DNA of 64,000 nt from Natrinema salaciae (GCF_900110865.1 NZ_FOFD01000001.1:186001-250000), one strand, 5' to 3'; counted from the first letter of the stretch, positions 52,318 through 61,169 are shown. Program-made: numbers and translations. Notes: a model not told the origin generated them from the letters alone.

Positions 52318-52695
52318 ATGCACGTCACGGCCGGTCGGTCGGGTAGCAATGACGAGAATCGGTCGGGCGACGCGGCGCGTCGCCCAGACGTCGGTGGTGG
52401 GCGGTCCGTGGTAGCGTCGCCGTGCGAGACGGTCTTCGAGGGGACGAACGGCCGGTACTACTCCGAGTGGCAGGTCAGGAGACGGCTCCGGACTGGCCGG
52501 TGGAACCGCTGCATGCGGCAGCGGACGCCGGACCGGTGGCTGGTCGAAACCGCGGACGAAGCGTTGCTTCTGCTCGCGCCGATCGAACCCGACGAGTTGC
52601 CGGCGGGGATCGAGATTCGCGTCGCCGACGGGCGCGTCCGAATCGTCGATACGCGACGGCCGGGATCGGATCGACGGTCGGCCGTTCGGTGGTGA
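52318..52695 (+). CDS. Hypothetical small basic protein
   Basis: This 125-residue protein has 40 polar N-terminal residues and a C-terminal part rich in Arg/Trp (YYSEWQVRRRLRTGRWNRCMRQRTPDRWLVETADEALLLLAPI). I do not recognise a family. GC bias at third positions looks like real coding sequence. It is a single gene after the Bat-type regulator. Confidence 0.5.
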   Translation: MHVTAGRSGSNDENRSGDAARRPDVGGGRSVVASPCETVFEGTNGRYYSEWQVRRRLRTGRWNRCMRQRTPDRWLVETADEALLLLAPIEPDELPAGIEIRVADGRVRIVDTRRPGSDRRSAVRW

Positions 52696-52794
52696 CGGCC
52701 GTCGCCGTTAGCTGATGGTCGCCGTCGTCGGCAGCCCGCGGTGGCATCCGCGCGCAGTACCTAATGGCTGCACATATGCAGCCACAGGAACTGG

Positions 52795-53568
52795 GTGTCC
52801 GCCTCGAGACGGCTGGTCGTGAAGCGCCGCGTCTTCCTCGGGGCAGTCGGATCGACGGCCTCGCTCGGGACGCTGGCGTACGCGACGCGCGGCTCGAGCG
52901 AGACACTCGACGTTCGGATCTGGTTTTCCGAGCGGGCCGCGACCTACGACGGCGTCGCCGATCGCATCCACGAGTACCTCGAAGAGATGCTCGCACTCGA
53001 TTACTGGACGCTCGAGCTCTCCGTCGGCGGCACCGTTTCGGTCTCGACCGAGGACGCCGCACGCCTCACGACCCGCGGCGAGTGGCCGATGGCCGTCGCA
53101 GCGGGCGAGCTCGGCCGGCGCGACATCGAGCGGGTGTCGGACGTCAATCTGCTGGTGACCGACGGCGGGATGGAGGAGGCCCCGACCGGATACGGGATCC
53201 CGCACGTCGCATCGGTCGGCGGGGCGCGGCACATCGCCGAACTCGAGCCGTACGACGAACTGGTCACGGACGAGGCCCGATCGATCGTGCCGCTCACGAC
53301 GCCGGCGCGGACGATTCAGGTACTGGTCCACGAGATCGGACACGCGCTTGGATTGGCCCACGAGCACGGCGTCGCGTTCATTTACGAGGGGGCGCTGGTC
53401 GCGACACCCATGCTCAGTGCCTACGCGTGGGCTCCCGAATACGACGCCGAGAGCTCGCGCTGTGGGACGACGATTCCGGCTGCGGACGACCGGGAACGAA
53501 AACTCAGCCTCTCCTTTTCGTCGTGCGCCCGCCGCGCGCTCGCCCCCGGCGGCAGCGTCGATTCGTGA
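52795..53568 (+). CDS. Metzincin-like zinc metalloprotease with Tat-like signal
   Basis: This 257-residue protein has the metzincin zinc motif VLVHEIGHALGLAHEHG (three His and catalytic Glu) near residue 185, and a downstream Met in TPMLSAYAW that may be the Met-turn. The N terminus carries KRRVFLGAVGSTASLGTLAYATRG, a Tat-like signal without a lipobox Cys. The start is either the GTG at 52795 or the GTG at 52819. It resembles archaemetzincin/matrixin-type secreted proteases, but the family is uncertain. Confidence 0.7.
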   Translation: MSASRRLVVKRRVFLGAVGSTASLGTLAYATRGSSETLDVRIWFSERAATYDGVADRIHEYLEEMLALDYWTLELSVGGTVSVSTEDAARLTTRGEWPMAVAAGELGRRDIERVSDVNLLVTDGGMEEAPTGYGIPHVASVGGARHIAELEPYDELVTDEARSIVPLTTPARTIQVLVHEIGHALGLAHEHGVAFIYEGALVATPMLSAYAWAPEYDAESSRCGTTIPAADDRERKLSLSFSSCARRALAPGGSVDS

Positions 53569-53751
53569 CGCCACCGCATCGTCGGTGCGCGACGCTCTCG
53601 GTTGCGGCGATCCGCGGACCGATCGGTCCGCGGTCCATGGCCCGCGGTCGGCAGAATAGCGTCGAACCGAATGCCGCTGCTGGACGACCGCAGCGCACCT
53701 CGGTGGTCGATCGGTGAGCGAGATCGAGTCGGCCTCGATCAGCTCGGTCCG

Positions 53752-54099
53752 TTACTCCTCGTCGGCGTCGTCTTCACCGCGGGCGAAACTGGCTTGCGCC
53801 TCACCGTCCTGCTCTGCGCCAGCGTTCGGCCCTTCGATGAGCGCATCGAAGTCGTCGACCTCGTCGTACTGATCGCGGTAGACGAGTGCCGCCTTCCCAG
53901 TCGAGGTGATCTCGTAGAGCCCGGACCGCTCCGCGGGTCCGATCTTCTGGACGAGACCGTAGTCCTCCAGTACGGGAAGCCTCGTGTTGATGTTTTTCCG
54001 GCTCTTGCCCGTGTGTGCAGCCAGGTTCGTTGCGACATTTCGACCCTTGTCCTCGAGCGCTTCGAGGATCAGGAAGTCAGTTGGTTGGCGGAGTTTCAC
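53752..54099 (-). CDS. Winged-helix repressor-like protein
   Basis: This 115-residue protein has a winged helix: TDFLILEALEDKGRNVATNLAAHTGKSRKNINTRLPVLEDYGLVQKIGPAERSGLYEITSTGKAALVYRDQYDEVDDF. It ends in an acidic tail. The pattern recalls the haloarchaeal phiH1-repressor-like family. It starts with GTG at 54097-54099, and a TATA-like AAATATAG about 26 bases upstream supports a leaderless transcript. Confidence 0.7.
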   Translation of the reverse strand: MKLRQPTDFLILEALEDKGRNVATNLAAHTGKSRKNINTRLPVLEDYGLVQKIGPAERSGLYEITSTGKAALVYRDQYDEVDDFDALIEGPNAGAEQDGEAQASFARGEDDADEE

Positions 54100-54472
54100 T
54101 TTCGTTCACTCTCGTACCGGACTATATTTCCAGTGGTAACTAATACTTTCGGCTCGAGACGAGATGTTTGTCCTGGAAATTTCTATCGGTATTTTTAAGT
54201 GGTGGGCGGAAGAACAGTTCGGATGGGTGGGATGACGACCCCAGATGGCATCTCCCTACCGCACCATACAGGCCGGGCGCGACGATGGCCTCCCCACTCC
54301 ACCGATCCGTGCCCGGTCGCCACCTGCTGTACCCGTCTCCCACCCCTCCCCCCCTTACGATATCCCCTCATTTCCGATCGCCAGTCGTCGATTCAGCGGC
54401 GATAGTCGATAGCGGTGCCGAACTGGATTCCCCGGCACCGCCATCGACACCGAACGGTCGCCCCGTTCCGAG
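54100..54472. other. Intergenic region between HTH gene and otsB
   Basis: These 373 bases contain the HTH promoter at the left (AAATATAG, minus strand). A plus-strand TATTTTTAAG lies at about 54190 and could start an unknown transcript. The right half is pyrimidine- and C-rich and has no gene I can support. Confidence 0.4.
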
Positions 54473-55321
54473 TTACTGAGTCTCGAGGCAAGTCGATCGC
54501 GATCGTCCGGAGCGGGCTACCAGTTCGGTGCCGGTCGACCCGAGCCACGAGAGAACGGACGCGACCGCCGCGGGGGACTCGACTCGACAGGATGCACTCG
54601 AGGGGCTGTCACCGCCGACCCGAATACCGGTTCCGTCGGGTTCGACCGCCCGAAACGCGGACTCGTCGGTGACGTCGTCGCCGATGTACACGACGGCGGT
54701 CTCCGGCGGTTCGTCGGCGGCGATCAACTCGACCGCGTTCCCCTTGCCCCAGCGAACGTTCGGACCGATCTCGAGGATGCGTTTCCCGGTCGAGAGCGCG
54801 AGTGCGTCGCCGCCGAACCGGTCGACGACCTCGCGAGTGATCCGTCGAGCGATCGGTTCCGCGGCCGCCGGGACGGATCTGAAGTGGATCGTCCCGGTCA
54901 GTCGCTTGTTTTCGACCCGGCAGTTCGGGACAGAGCGCAGGGCGGTCTCGAGGATCGAACAGAGTCGGTCGATCTGGGCGGCGCGCTTGCGCGCGATCGG
55001 ATGGACGGCCACCGTCCCCTTGCGGGCGAGTTCGAGCCCGTGATTCCCGGCGTAGATCGACGGACCGTCGATACGCTCGCGGACGTCCCGCAGGGCGCGC
55101 CCGCTGACGATCGCCGTCGTCACCCGCGGGTCGTCGGCCAGCGCGGCCACGGCGTCCCGATTCCGTTCGGTGGGTACCGCTGTATCTGGATCGTCGACGA
55201 TCGGCGCGAGCGTGCCGTCGAAATCCAGACAGACCACCAGCCCGGCGGCGGCCTCGAGCGTCGCCCGGAGCTGTGACCGCCGCTCGTCGAACGGTCGCGG
55301 GGGTGACTCGGTCGCCGTCAT
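54473..55321 (-). CDS. otsB: Trehalose-6-phosphate phosphatase
   Basis: This 282-residue HAD-family phosphatase releases trehalose from trehalose 6-phosphate. Motif I is VCLDFDGTLAPIV, TAIVSGR is motif II, and GDDVTDESAFRAV is motif IV. The cap region with KRLTGTIHFR is in place. It starts 3 bases after the otsA stop, so the two genes form an operon for the compatible solute trehalose. Confidence 0.92.
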   Translation of the reverse strand: MTATESPPRPFDERRSQLRATLEAAAGLVVCLDFDGTLAPIVDDPDTAVPTERNRDAVAALADDPRVTTAIVSGRALRDVRERIDGPSIYAGNHGLELARKGTVAVHPIARKRAAQIDRLCSILETALRSVPNCRVENKRLTGTIHFRSVPAAAEPIARRITREVVDRFGGDALALSTGKRILEIGPNVRWGKGNAVELIAADEPPETAVVYIGDDVTDESAFRAVEPDGTGIRVGGDSPSSASCRVESPAAVASVLSWLGSTGTELVARSGRSRSTCLETQ

Positions 55322-55324
55322 CGA

Positions 55325-56998
55325 CTACACCGGCGGCGTTCGTTCCTTCGAATCGGGGCCCGTTTCGGATCGCCGACGACCGCCGTGAACGCGACGGATC
55401 CAGTCGAACTGCGTATCCATCCACGATCGAATATCCCCGTCGAAGACGCGCTGGCGAAGCGTGTTCATCCGCCATCGCCGTTCGTGCGGGGACATCGAAA
55501 GCGCCCGCTCGAGTTGGGCGGCGAACCTGTCCGTGTCGGTCGGATCGATCGTCAGTGCGTGTGAACCGAGCCGCTCGTGTGCGCCGGTCCGATCGCTCAA
55601 CACCAGCGTCCCGTCGCCATCGACGCTCGCGGCGATGTACTCCTGTGCGACCAGATTCATGCCGTCGACCAGCGGGCTCACCACCATCACGTTCGCGCGG
55701 CGGTAGAGCGAGCAGATCGCTTCCTGGGGGAGGACGTCCTCCGTGTAGACGATCGGCCGCCAGTCGGCGGTTTCGAAGCGGCGGTTGATCCGCTGGACTT
55801 CGCTGCGGACGAGCTCGCCGTGCCGTTCGTAGGTCTCGATCTCCGTTCGCGAGGGCGTCGCCTTCTGAACGAACGTGAACTCGCCGCGCCATCCCGGATT
55901 CCGTTCGAAGAACCGCTCGAGCGCGGTGAGACGTTCGGGAATCCCCTTCGTGTAGTCGAGGCGATCGAGGCCCAGTCCGATCGTCGTTCCGGTTGGAATA
56001 CCGTACTCCTCGAACAGGTCGGAGAGTCGATCCGGACCGCTCGATCGCGCTTCTCGATCGTATGACTCGGCATCGACGCCCATCGGCGTCGCGACGACGC
56101 GGGTCGTGTCTCCGTCGTACCGGACCGTTCGACGGCTTCGATCGACCGTCGCGTTCGGAAGGAACCGATCGACGCACTCGAGGAACCGATCGGCGTACCG
56201 GTCGACGTGAACGCCGAGCAGGTCGTTGCCGAGCAGCCCCTCGAGGAGCTGGCCGCCGGCCGGGCAGTGCCGGAAGGTCGACGGCATCGGCCACGGGATG
56301 TGCCAGAAGTGAGCGACCGTCGCACTCGCCGGCACGGACTCCCGGACCATCCGTGGTGCGAGCGCGAGGTGGTAGTCCTGAATCCATATCACGGCGTCGG
56401 TGGACGCGTGATCGGCGACCGCGTCGGCGAACCGCTCGTTGACCGTCCGGTACCACTCGAAGTCGTTCGACCGGTCCTCGATCAGGTCGGGGAAGCCGTG
56501 GCAGAGCGGCCAGAGGACGCGATTACTGAACCCGTAGTAGTACGAGTCGACCGCCTCCTCGGAGAGCTCGAGCCGGCGCAGGGTGTATGCCTCCTCGCCG
56601 GGCGGGACGGCCACGCAGCTCCGCTCGTCCGTCACGTCGAAGTCGGCGTCGCCGTCTCCCCAGGCGATCCAGGTACCATCGGTCCGCTGAACGACGGGAT
56701 CCAGGCCCGCGGTCAGCCCACCGGTCGGCTCGTCGACCGTGATGGCCCGGGTTCCGGCTGTCGAACGGGGGCCGCCGCCGTTCGGCGGGGGTCCGTCGGC
56801 GTTCGCGGAGTCGTCGTCCGACTCCGACGCGTCGTCCGCGTACTCGTGGCGATACGGTTGCCGGTTCGAGACAACGATCAACGAACCGGGACAGCTGGGA
56901 CCGTCGGCGTCGGACGGCTCGTCCGCCCGCCCGCAGCCGTCGGCCCGTCGCTGTCGATTTCGTACAGTCGTCGACGACAACCGCTCGGTAACTCGCAT
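55325..56998 (-). CDS. otsA: Alpha,alpha-trehalose-phosphate synthase (UDP- or ADP-glucose forming)
   Basis: This 557-residue GT20 enzyme makes trehalose 6-phosphate. Visible family features are LIVVSNRQPY, WPLCHG, IWIQDYHLALAPRMVR, FWHIPWP, LGLDRLDYTKGIPERL and PLVDGMNLVAQEYIA. About 45 polar residues precede the catalytic fold, and a Ser/Asp/Gly-rich insert lies at about 60-85. The start is the ATG at 56996-56998. It is an osmolyte gene pair with otsB. Confidence 0.93.
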   Translation of the reverse strand: MRVTERLSSTTVRNRQRRADGCGRADEPSDADGPSCPGSLIVVSNRQPYRHEYADDASESDDDSANADGPPPNGGGPRSTAGTRAITVDEPTGGLTAGLDPVVQRTDGTWIAWGDGDADFDVTDERSCVAVPPGEEAYTLRRLELSEEAVDSYYYGFSNRVLWPLCHGFPDLIEDRSNDFEWYRTVNERFADAVADHASTDAVIWIQDYHLALAPRMVRESVPASATVAHFWHIPWPMPSTFRHCPAGGQLLEGLLGNDLLGVHVDRYADRFLECVDRFLPNATVDRSRRTVRYDGDTTRVVATPMGVDAESYDREARSSGPDRLSDLFEEYGIPTGTTIGLGLDRLDYTKGIPERLTALERFFERNPGWRGEFTFVQKATPSRTEIETYERHGELVRSEVQRINRRFETADWRPIVYTEDVLPQEAICSLYRRANVMVVSPLVDGMNLVAQEYIAASVDGDGTLVLSDRTGAHERLGSHALTIDPTDTDRFAAQLERALSMSPHERRWRMNTLRQRVFDGDIRSWMDTQFDWIRRVHGGRRRSETGPDSKERTPPV

Positions 56999-57322
56999 TC
57001 GCTGAAAGCACACAGCGTCCCGACTGGTTGCTTCGCGGCCTGCGGTCGCCGGGGGGTTAATAGGTTCCCGCTAGCAACCGCGTGACGCCGACTGTGCGCT
57101 CGAGGAGTCAGTCACCGTCCGTGAGAGATCTGTGGGGTGTCTCTCTGACGGTGGTGCGCACGGGACGACTCTCCGACACGCTCATTCTCGCTCCCATTCT
57201 GGCTCTCGCTTTCACTCCCACTCTGGCTCTGGCTCCCACGTTCACTCATCCCCCGCCCCTGGCAGGCACTTTGAAGCGACCGCAACCAAACGTTGATTCC
57301 TCGGTCGAGCGAAGCCCCGTCC
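56999..57322. other. Intergenic region with CT-rich imperfect repeats
   Basis: These 324 bases hold the otsA promoter (minus). At 57178-57245 there is an imperfect repeat of TGGCTCTGGCTCCCACTTTC-like 6-12-base units. No gene is supportable here. Confidence 0.45.
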
Positions 57323-58477
57323 ATGACCTCCCCGTTCGAGCGCCGGATCGCGGCCTGTCGGGACCGACTCGCGGAGACGGACGCCGACCTGATCGTCTGC
57401 TTCCCGAGCCCGAATCTGACCTATCTGACCGGCTTCGAGGAGTCGCCGTCCGAACGCCACCTGCTGCTGTTCGTCCCTCGGTCCGGCGATCCCGCGCTCG
57501 TCGCACCGGCGATGTACGAGGCGCAGCTGTCCGAACTCCCGGTCGCAGACCTCCAGCGTCGACTGTGGACCGACGCGGACGATCCGCTCGCACACGCCGC
57601 GGACGTCCTCGAGGGATACGCGCTCGGTGCGAACGACCCCGACCCGGCGACCGTTCTCGTCGACGACAGGCTGTGGGCGACGTTCGTGCAAGATCTCCGG
57701 GACCTGCTTCCGAACGCCGAGTTCGGTCTCGCGAGTCGCGTCCTCGAGCCCCTCCGGATTCGGAAAGACGACGTCGAACTCGCGGCGCTCCGCCGTGCCG
57801 GCGCGATCGCGGACCGCGTCTCGCTCGCGATTCGCGAGCGCGGTGACGACCTGCTCGGGACGACCGAATCGGAACTGGCGGCGGAGATCGACCGACTGCT
57901 CGCTGCGGAGGGCGGTTCGGAGCCGGCGTTCGAGACCATCGTCGCCGCCGGTCCGAACGGGGCCCGACCACACCACCACAGCGGCTCCCGGGAGATCGAG
58001 GCCGGTGACCCGGTCGTCCTCGATTTCGGTGCGTTCGTCGACGCGGAGCTCGGGGGCGGGACGGGCCGATATCCCGGCGATCAGACGCGGACGATCGTCG
58101 TCGGCGAGCCACCCGCGGCGTACGAGCGCGTTCACGAGGTCGTCAGTGCGGCGCAGCAGGCCGCGATCGACGCCGTCGAACCGGGCGTCACCGCCGGAGC
58201 GGTCGACCGCGCCGCCAGAAGGGTGATCGACGAGGCCGGCTACGGCGACGCCTTCGTCCACCGGACCGGCCACGGCGTCGGCCTCGAAGTCCACGAACCG
58301 CCGTACATCGTCGACGGCAACGACCGCGAACTCGAGCCCGGGATGGTCTTCAGCGTCGAGCCGGGAATTTACCTCGAGGACGAGTTCGGCGTCAGGATCG
58401 AGGATCTCGTCGCTGTGACCGCGGACGGCGCCGAGCGACTGAACGGGACGCCGCGTGGCTGGGAAACCGGCGACTGA
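57323..58477 (+). CDS. M24-family Xaa-Pro dipeptidase/aminopeptidase
   Basis: This 384-residue peptidase has a creatinase-like N-terminal domain (about 1-155) and a pita-bread M24 domain. All five metal ligands are visible: Asp in VVLDFGAF and the following GDQTRTI, His in HRTGHGVGLEVHEPPYI, Glu in MVFSVEPGIYL and Glu in VRIEDLVAV. It would cleave dipeptides or N-terminal residues before proline. The ATG at 57323 is the family start. It is convergent with orc1. Confidence 0.9.
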   Translation: MTSPFERRIAACRDRLAETDADLIVCFPSPNLTYLTGFEESPSERHLLLFVPRSGDPALVAPAMYEAQLSELPVADLQRRLWTDADDPLAHAADVLEGYALGANDPDPATVLVDDRLWATFVQDLRDLLPNAEFGLASRVLEPLRIRKDDVELAALRRAGAIADRVSLAIRERGDDLLGTTESELAAEIDRLLAAEGGSEPAFETIVAAGPNGARPHHHSGSREIEAGDPVVLDFGAFVDAELGGGTGRYPGDQTRTIVVGEPPAAYERVHEVVSAAQQAAIDAVEPGVTAGAVDRAARRVIDEAGYGDAFVHRTGHGVGLEVHEPPYIVDGNDRELEPGMVFSVEPGIYLEDEFGVRIEDLVAVTADGAERLNGTPRGWETGD

Positions 58478-58515
58478 GTCGGCGAGACGGACCCGTCGGA
58501 CGCCGTCGAACGGGG

Positions 58516-58535
58516 ACACCGGGTTTCCGGTGAAA
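58516..58535 (-). repeat. ORB-like box 1 (downstream of orc1)
   Basis: The minus strand reads TTTCACCGGAAACCCGGTGT, the consensus of the ten boxes around the origin. It lies in the gap between the M24 peptidase and the 3' end of orc1, some 1.3 kb from the next box. Confidence 0.75.
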
Positions 58536-58598
58536 TGTCGGCTCGTTGCCGGCTGTGGCGGCCGGGAAGAGACGGCAGCAGCCTGCCAGTTGCGGGCG

Positions 58599-59804
58599 CT
58601 ACGAGTCGTCCGTCTCGACGAGGACGTTCCGAACGACCGCCGGATCCTCGAGCAACTGATGTTCGGTGTAACTCCCCTCCGCGCTCCCGCCGCTCCGGCG
58701 GGCCTGCTCGAGAATGTCGAGGAACGCGTGTTCCTTCAGCAGGTCGCGAACCCGTCGCAACGAGAGCGGATCGGACCGTTCCTGGCGACAGATCTCCTCG
58801 TAGACGTCGTATATCTTCGTCGTTCGGAAGCCGTCTTCCTCGGCCGCGTTGAGCGAGAGGACGGCGAGCGCCTGCAGGACGTACCGGGAGTGGGGCGTCG
58901 AGCCGCGGATGAGCTCCCGAAACCGGTCGGTCTCGGCCCGCTCGCGGGCCTGAACGACGAACTCCTCCCGGACCGTCTCGCTGCCCTTCGATTGGGCGAT
59001 CTCCCCGGCGTACCGGAGGATGTCGATCGCTTTCCGCGCGTCGCCGTGTTCGCGGGCGGCCAGCGCCGCGGCGCGGGGAATCACCGACGGCTCGAGCACG
59101 CCGTCTTTGAACGCGTCGCTGCGGGCCTGCATGATGTTCCGGAGCTGATTCGCGTCGTACGGCGGGAAGACGAACTCGCGTTCGCAGAGACTGGACTTGA
59201 CTCGCTCGTCTAACCGGTCCTTGTACTTGATCTTGTTACTGATCCCGATGACGCCGATCTTGCACGACTCGAGTTTCCCGGCCTCGCCCGCACGCGAGAG
59301 TTGCATGAGAATGTCGTCGTCGTCCAGCTTGTCGACCTCGTCTAAGATGACGAGAACGACGTCGTACTGCGAGTCCAGCACCGTCCACAGGCGCTTGTAG
59401 TACGTCGAGGTGCTGAGCCCCTTGTCGGGAATCCGAACGTCGGTGATCGCCGGCTCGTTCAGCGTGTGGGCGATCGTCTGGACCGCCTGTGTCTCCGTGT
59501 TGTCCTGCGCGCAGTCGACGTAGGCGAACGCCGACGTGACGCCCTCGTCTCCCGCGACACGGACGGCTCGTTCGGAGATGTACTTCGCACAGAGGGACTT
59601 GCCCGTCCCCGTCTTCCCGTAGATGAGGAGGTTGCTCGGGCTCTGCCCGAAGATCGCCGGGTTGACCGCGTTCGCGAGTTCGGAAATCTCGTCGTCCCGG
59701 CCGACGATCCGCCCCTCGGCGGGAAGGTGATTGATCTCGAGGAGCTCCTTGTTCTCGAAGATCGGGTCGTCGCGCGTGAACAGGTCGTCGCCGGAACTCG
59801 ACAT
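58599..59804 (-). CDS. orc1: Orc1/Cdc6 replication initiator
   Basis: This 401-residue initiator AAA+ protein binds origin boxes and loads MCM. Walker A is LLIYGKTGTGKSLCAKYI, Walker B is VVLVILDEVDKLDD, sensor 1 is GVIGISNKIKYKDRL, and the C-terminal winged helix is RYVLQALAVLSLNAAEEDGFRTTKIYDVYEEICR. IFGQSPSNLLIYGK is typical of the origin-linked Orc1-1 type. The ATG at 59802-59804 (MSSSGDDLFTRDDPIFEN) is used, and the upstream open frame crosses origin boxes and is not coding. A box overlaps its promoter. Confidence 0.94.
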   Translation of the reverse strand: MSSSGDDLFTRDDPIFENKELLEINHLPAEGRIVGRDDEISELANAVNPAIFGQSPSNLLIYGKTGTGKSLCAKYISERAVRVAGDEGVTSAFAYVDCAQDNTETQAVQTIAHTLNEPAITDVRIPDKGLSTSTYYKRLWTVLDSQYDVVLVILDEVDKLDDDDILMQLSRAGEAGKLESCKIGVIGISNKIKYKDRLDERVKSSLCEREFVFPPYDANQLRNIMQARSDAFKDGVLEPSVIPRAAALAAREHGDARKAIDILRYAGEIAQSKGSETVREEFVVQARERAETDRFRELIRGSTPHSRYVLQALAVLSLNAAEEDGFRTTKIYDVYEEICRQERSDPLSLRRVRDLLKEHAFLDILEQARRSGGSAEGSYTEHQLLEDPAVVRNVLVETDDS

Positions 59805-59810
59805 AGGAGG

Positions 59811-59830
59811 ACACCGTGTTTCCGGTGAAA
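59811..59830 (-). repeat. ORB-like box 2 (overlaps orc1 promoter)
   Basis: The minus strand reads TTTCACCGGAAACACGGTGT, with one change from the commonest form. It spans about -7 to -26 from the orc1 ATG and overlaps the likely TATA element CTATTTC. Confidence 0.8.
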
Positions 59831-59960
59831 TAGCTGTTCCGTTTGTACTGCGACCCGTGGGTCGGACGACCGACGACCGATTCCGGCTCGAGAAACGGAC
59901 GTTTCGGGTCGTTCGATTCCGTTCGAGGGCTCGATCGGGTCGTACCGTCGCGTCTCTCCG

Positions 59961-60010
59961 GAACCGAACTGGGTCGAACCGGACCGGACTGGATCGAACT
60001 GGATCGAACT
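59961..60010. repeat. 10-bp tandem repeat between ORB boxes 2 and 3
   Basis: Five 10-base units follow in register: GAACCGAACT, GGGTCGAACC, GGACCGGACT, GGATCGAACT and GGATCGAACT. The last two are identical. Confidence 0.7.
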
Positions 60011-60021
60011 GGAAGGGACAC

Positions 60022-60041
60022 ACACCGGGTTTCCGGTGAAA
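60022..60041 (-). repeat. ORB-like box 3
   Basis: A perfect consensus copy on the minus strand. It is the last minus-oriented box before the AT-rich region. Confidence 0.82.
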
Positions 60042-60084
60042 CGGGGTGAACGCGGGGATGGGGGGCAGTCGAAACCGCGGTGGC

Positions 60085-60104
60085 GTTCACCGGAAACGTG
60101 GTGT
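60085..60104 (+). repeat. ORB-like box 4 (degenerate)
   Basis: The plus strand reads GTTCACCGGAAACGTGGTGT. It departs from consensus at the first base and in the GT following AAAC. It is the first plus-oriented box and lies left of the AT-rich stretch. Confidence 0.65.
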
Positions 60105-60231
60105 GTCGGCTGCTACCACTGCTATCGGCTGACGATGCCGCCGTGACTCGAGGCGGGACGATTTCGTCGCGACCGACGCGACCGACAGTTCGAGTGCGCC
60201 ACTCTCCGATCCTCGACCGAGAAATGAACCG

Positions 60232-60430
60232 ATTCAATCAATGGGCTGTACTCATATCCTACTCATATAATTTTTGAATATAGGCTCCGGTGGGTTCCGG
60301 AAAATCCGGTAGGCTCTGGAACAGATCCGTCCAGAATCACCGTTCTAAAGGTGTTACACACGGTATGTGGGTCTCTATCTACTCTCTATGTACACTCTAT
60401 CTACTCTCTATCTGCGCTGATTATGCCTCC
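60232..60430. other. AT-rich presumed duplex-unwinding region
   Basis: This stretch contains the longest AT-rich tract in the origin (about 60245-60286, CATATCC...CATATAATTTTTGAATATA). A pyrimidine-rich section follows, carrying a 17-base direct repeat CTCTATCTACTCTCTAT at 60373-60389 and 60395-60411. It sits between the oppositely oriented box clusters. Confidence 0.65.
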
Positions 60431-60435
60431 GTTCT

Positions 60436-60455
60436 TTTCACCGGAAACCCGGTGT
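60436..60455 (+). repeat. ORB-like box 5
   Basis: A perfect consensus copy on the plus strand, directly right of the AT-rich region. Confidence 0.82.
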
Positions 60456-60500
60456 GTTTCCGCGGCCGTCCCTGTGGGATACTCCGTGGCCGTCTCTCGA

Positions 60501-60572
60501 GCGTGTCTCCGCGGTCCGCTCCAAGCGTGTCCCCGCGGTCCGCTCCGAGCGTGTCCCTGTAGTCCGCTCTGA
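60501..60572. repeat. 24-bp tandem repeat (three units) in the origin
   Basis: Units at 60501-60524, 60525-60548 and 60549-60572 share GCGTGTCYCCGCGGTCCGCT. The third unit is the most diverged. They lie between ORB boxes 5 and 6. Confidence 0.75.
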
Positions 60573-60677
60573 AGGGCGTTTCGGTGGCTCTGTCCGAGGG
60601 CGACGAATATCCTCGAGCCGAGTTCCGTATGATACGCCGCCGCGAGCAGTTCATCTATCGCCGTCTCCGCTGCGGAA

Positions 60678-60697
60678 TTTCACCGGAAACACGGTGT
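60678..60697 (+). repeat. ORB-like box 6
   Basis: The plus strand reads TTTCACCGGAAACACGGTGT, the same variant as box 2. Confidence 0.8.
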
Positions 60698-60801
60698 GGG
60701 TGCGAGTGTGGATGGAGTCGAAATCGGAACGATCACTCCGAGAAGCTATCCTGATATCCCCCCGAATCGTTCGGGACGCCGTCGTCCGGTCTCGAACGTC
60801 A

Positions 60802-60821
60802 ATTCACCGGAAACCCGGTGT
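60802..60821 (+). repeat. ORB-like box 7
   Basis: The plus strand matches consensus except for A at the first position. Confidence 0.8.
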
Positions 60822-61025
60822 GCACCCCTCAGACGGGCTCACTCGAGTCCGGTCCCCGACGACGGTGTCCGATAATCCATCTCCGAAACCGGTACTCGAT
60901 AGCATGGATGCCGCCGTGAGCGAACGATCGCGAGTAGCGATCGAACTCGTTGGACCGAATCGTGATCGAACTCGCTGGACGCCGATCCGAATCCGCTGCA
61001 ACGGACTCGTCGGCGATCGGGACGG

Positions 61026-61045
61026 ATACACCGGAAACCCGGTGT
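61026..61045 (+). repeat. ORB-like box 8
   Basis: The plus strand core CACCGGAAACCCGGTGT is intact but is preceded by ATA instead of TTT. Confidence 0.75.
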
Positions 61046-61083
61046 TTGTGGGACCCGCCCCCGACGGACTCCGCTCTCGAGTA

Positions 61084-61103
61084 ATTCACCGGAAACCCGG
61101 TGT
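61084..61103 (+). repeat. ORB-like box 9
   Basis: The plus strand matches consensus except for A at the first position. It is 58 bases from box 8. Confidence 0.8.
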
Positions 61104-61169
61104 GTGTCACTGACGGGGACCGTCGGGAGCGAACTCTCGGTGATACCGCTCGCCGTTCGTCCGATTGCA

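Noticed and set aside
54168-54479. Pro/Ser/Arg-rich plus-strand frame between the HTH gene and otsB
   Set aside because: It is C-rich low-complexity sequence. The upstream TATTTTTAAG may be a promoter, but the frame itself does not look like protein.
59805-60023. In-frame upstream extension of orc1 (about 73 codons)
   Set aside because: It crosses an origin box and the 10-bp tandem repeat and reads FDPVR-type repeats. The ATG at 59804 gives the normal Orc1 N terminus.
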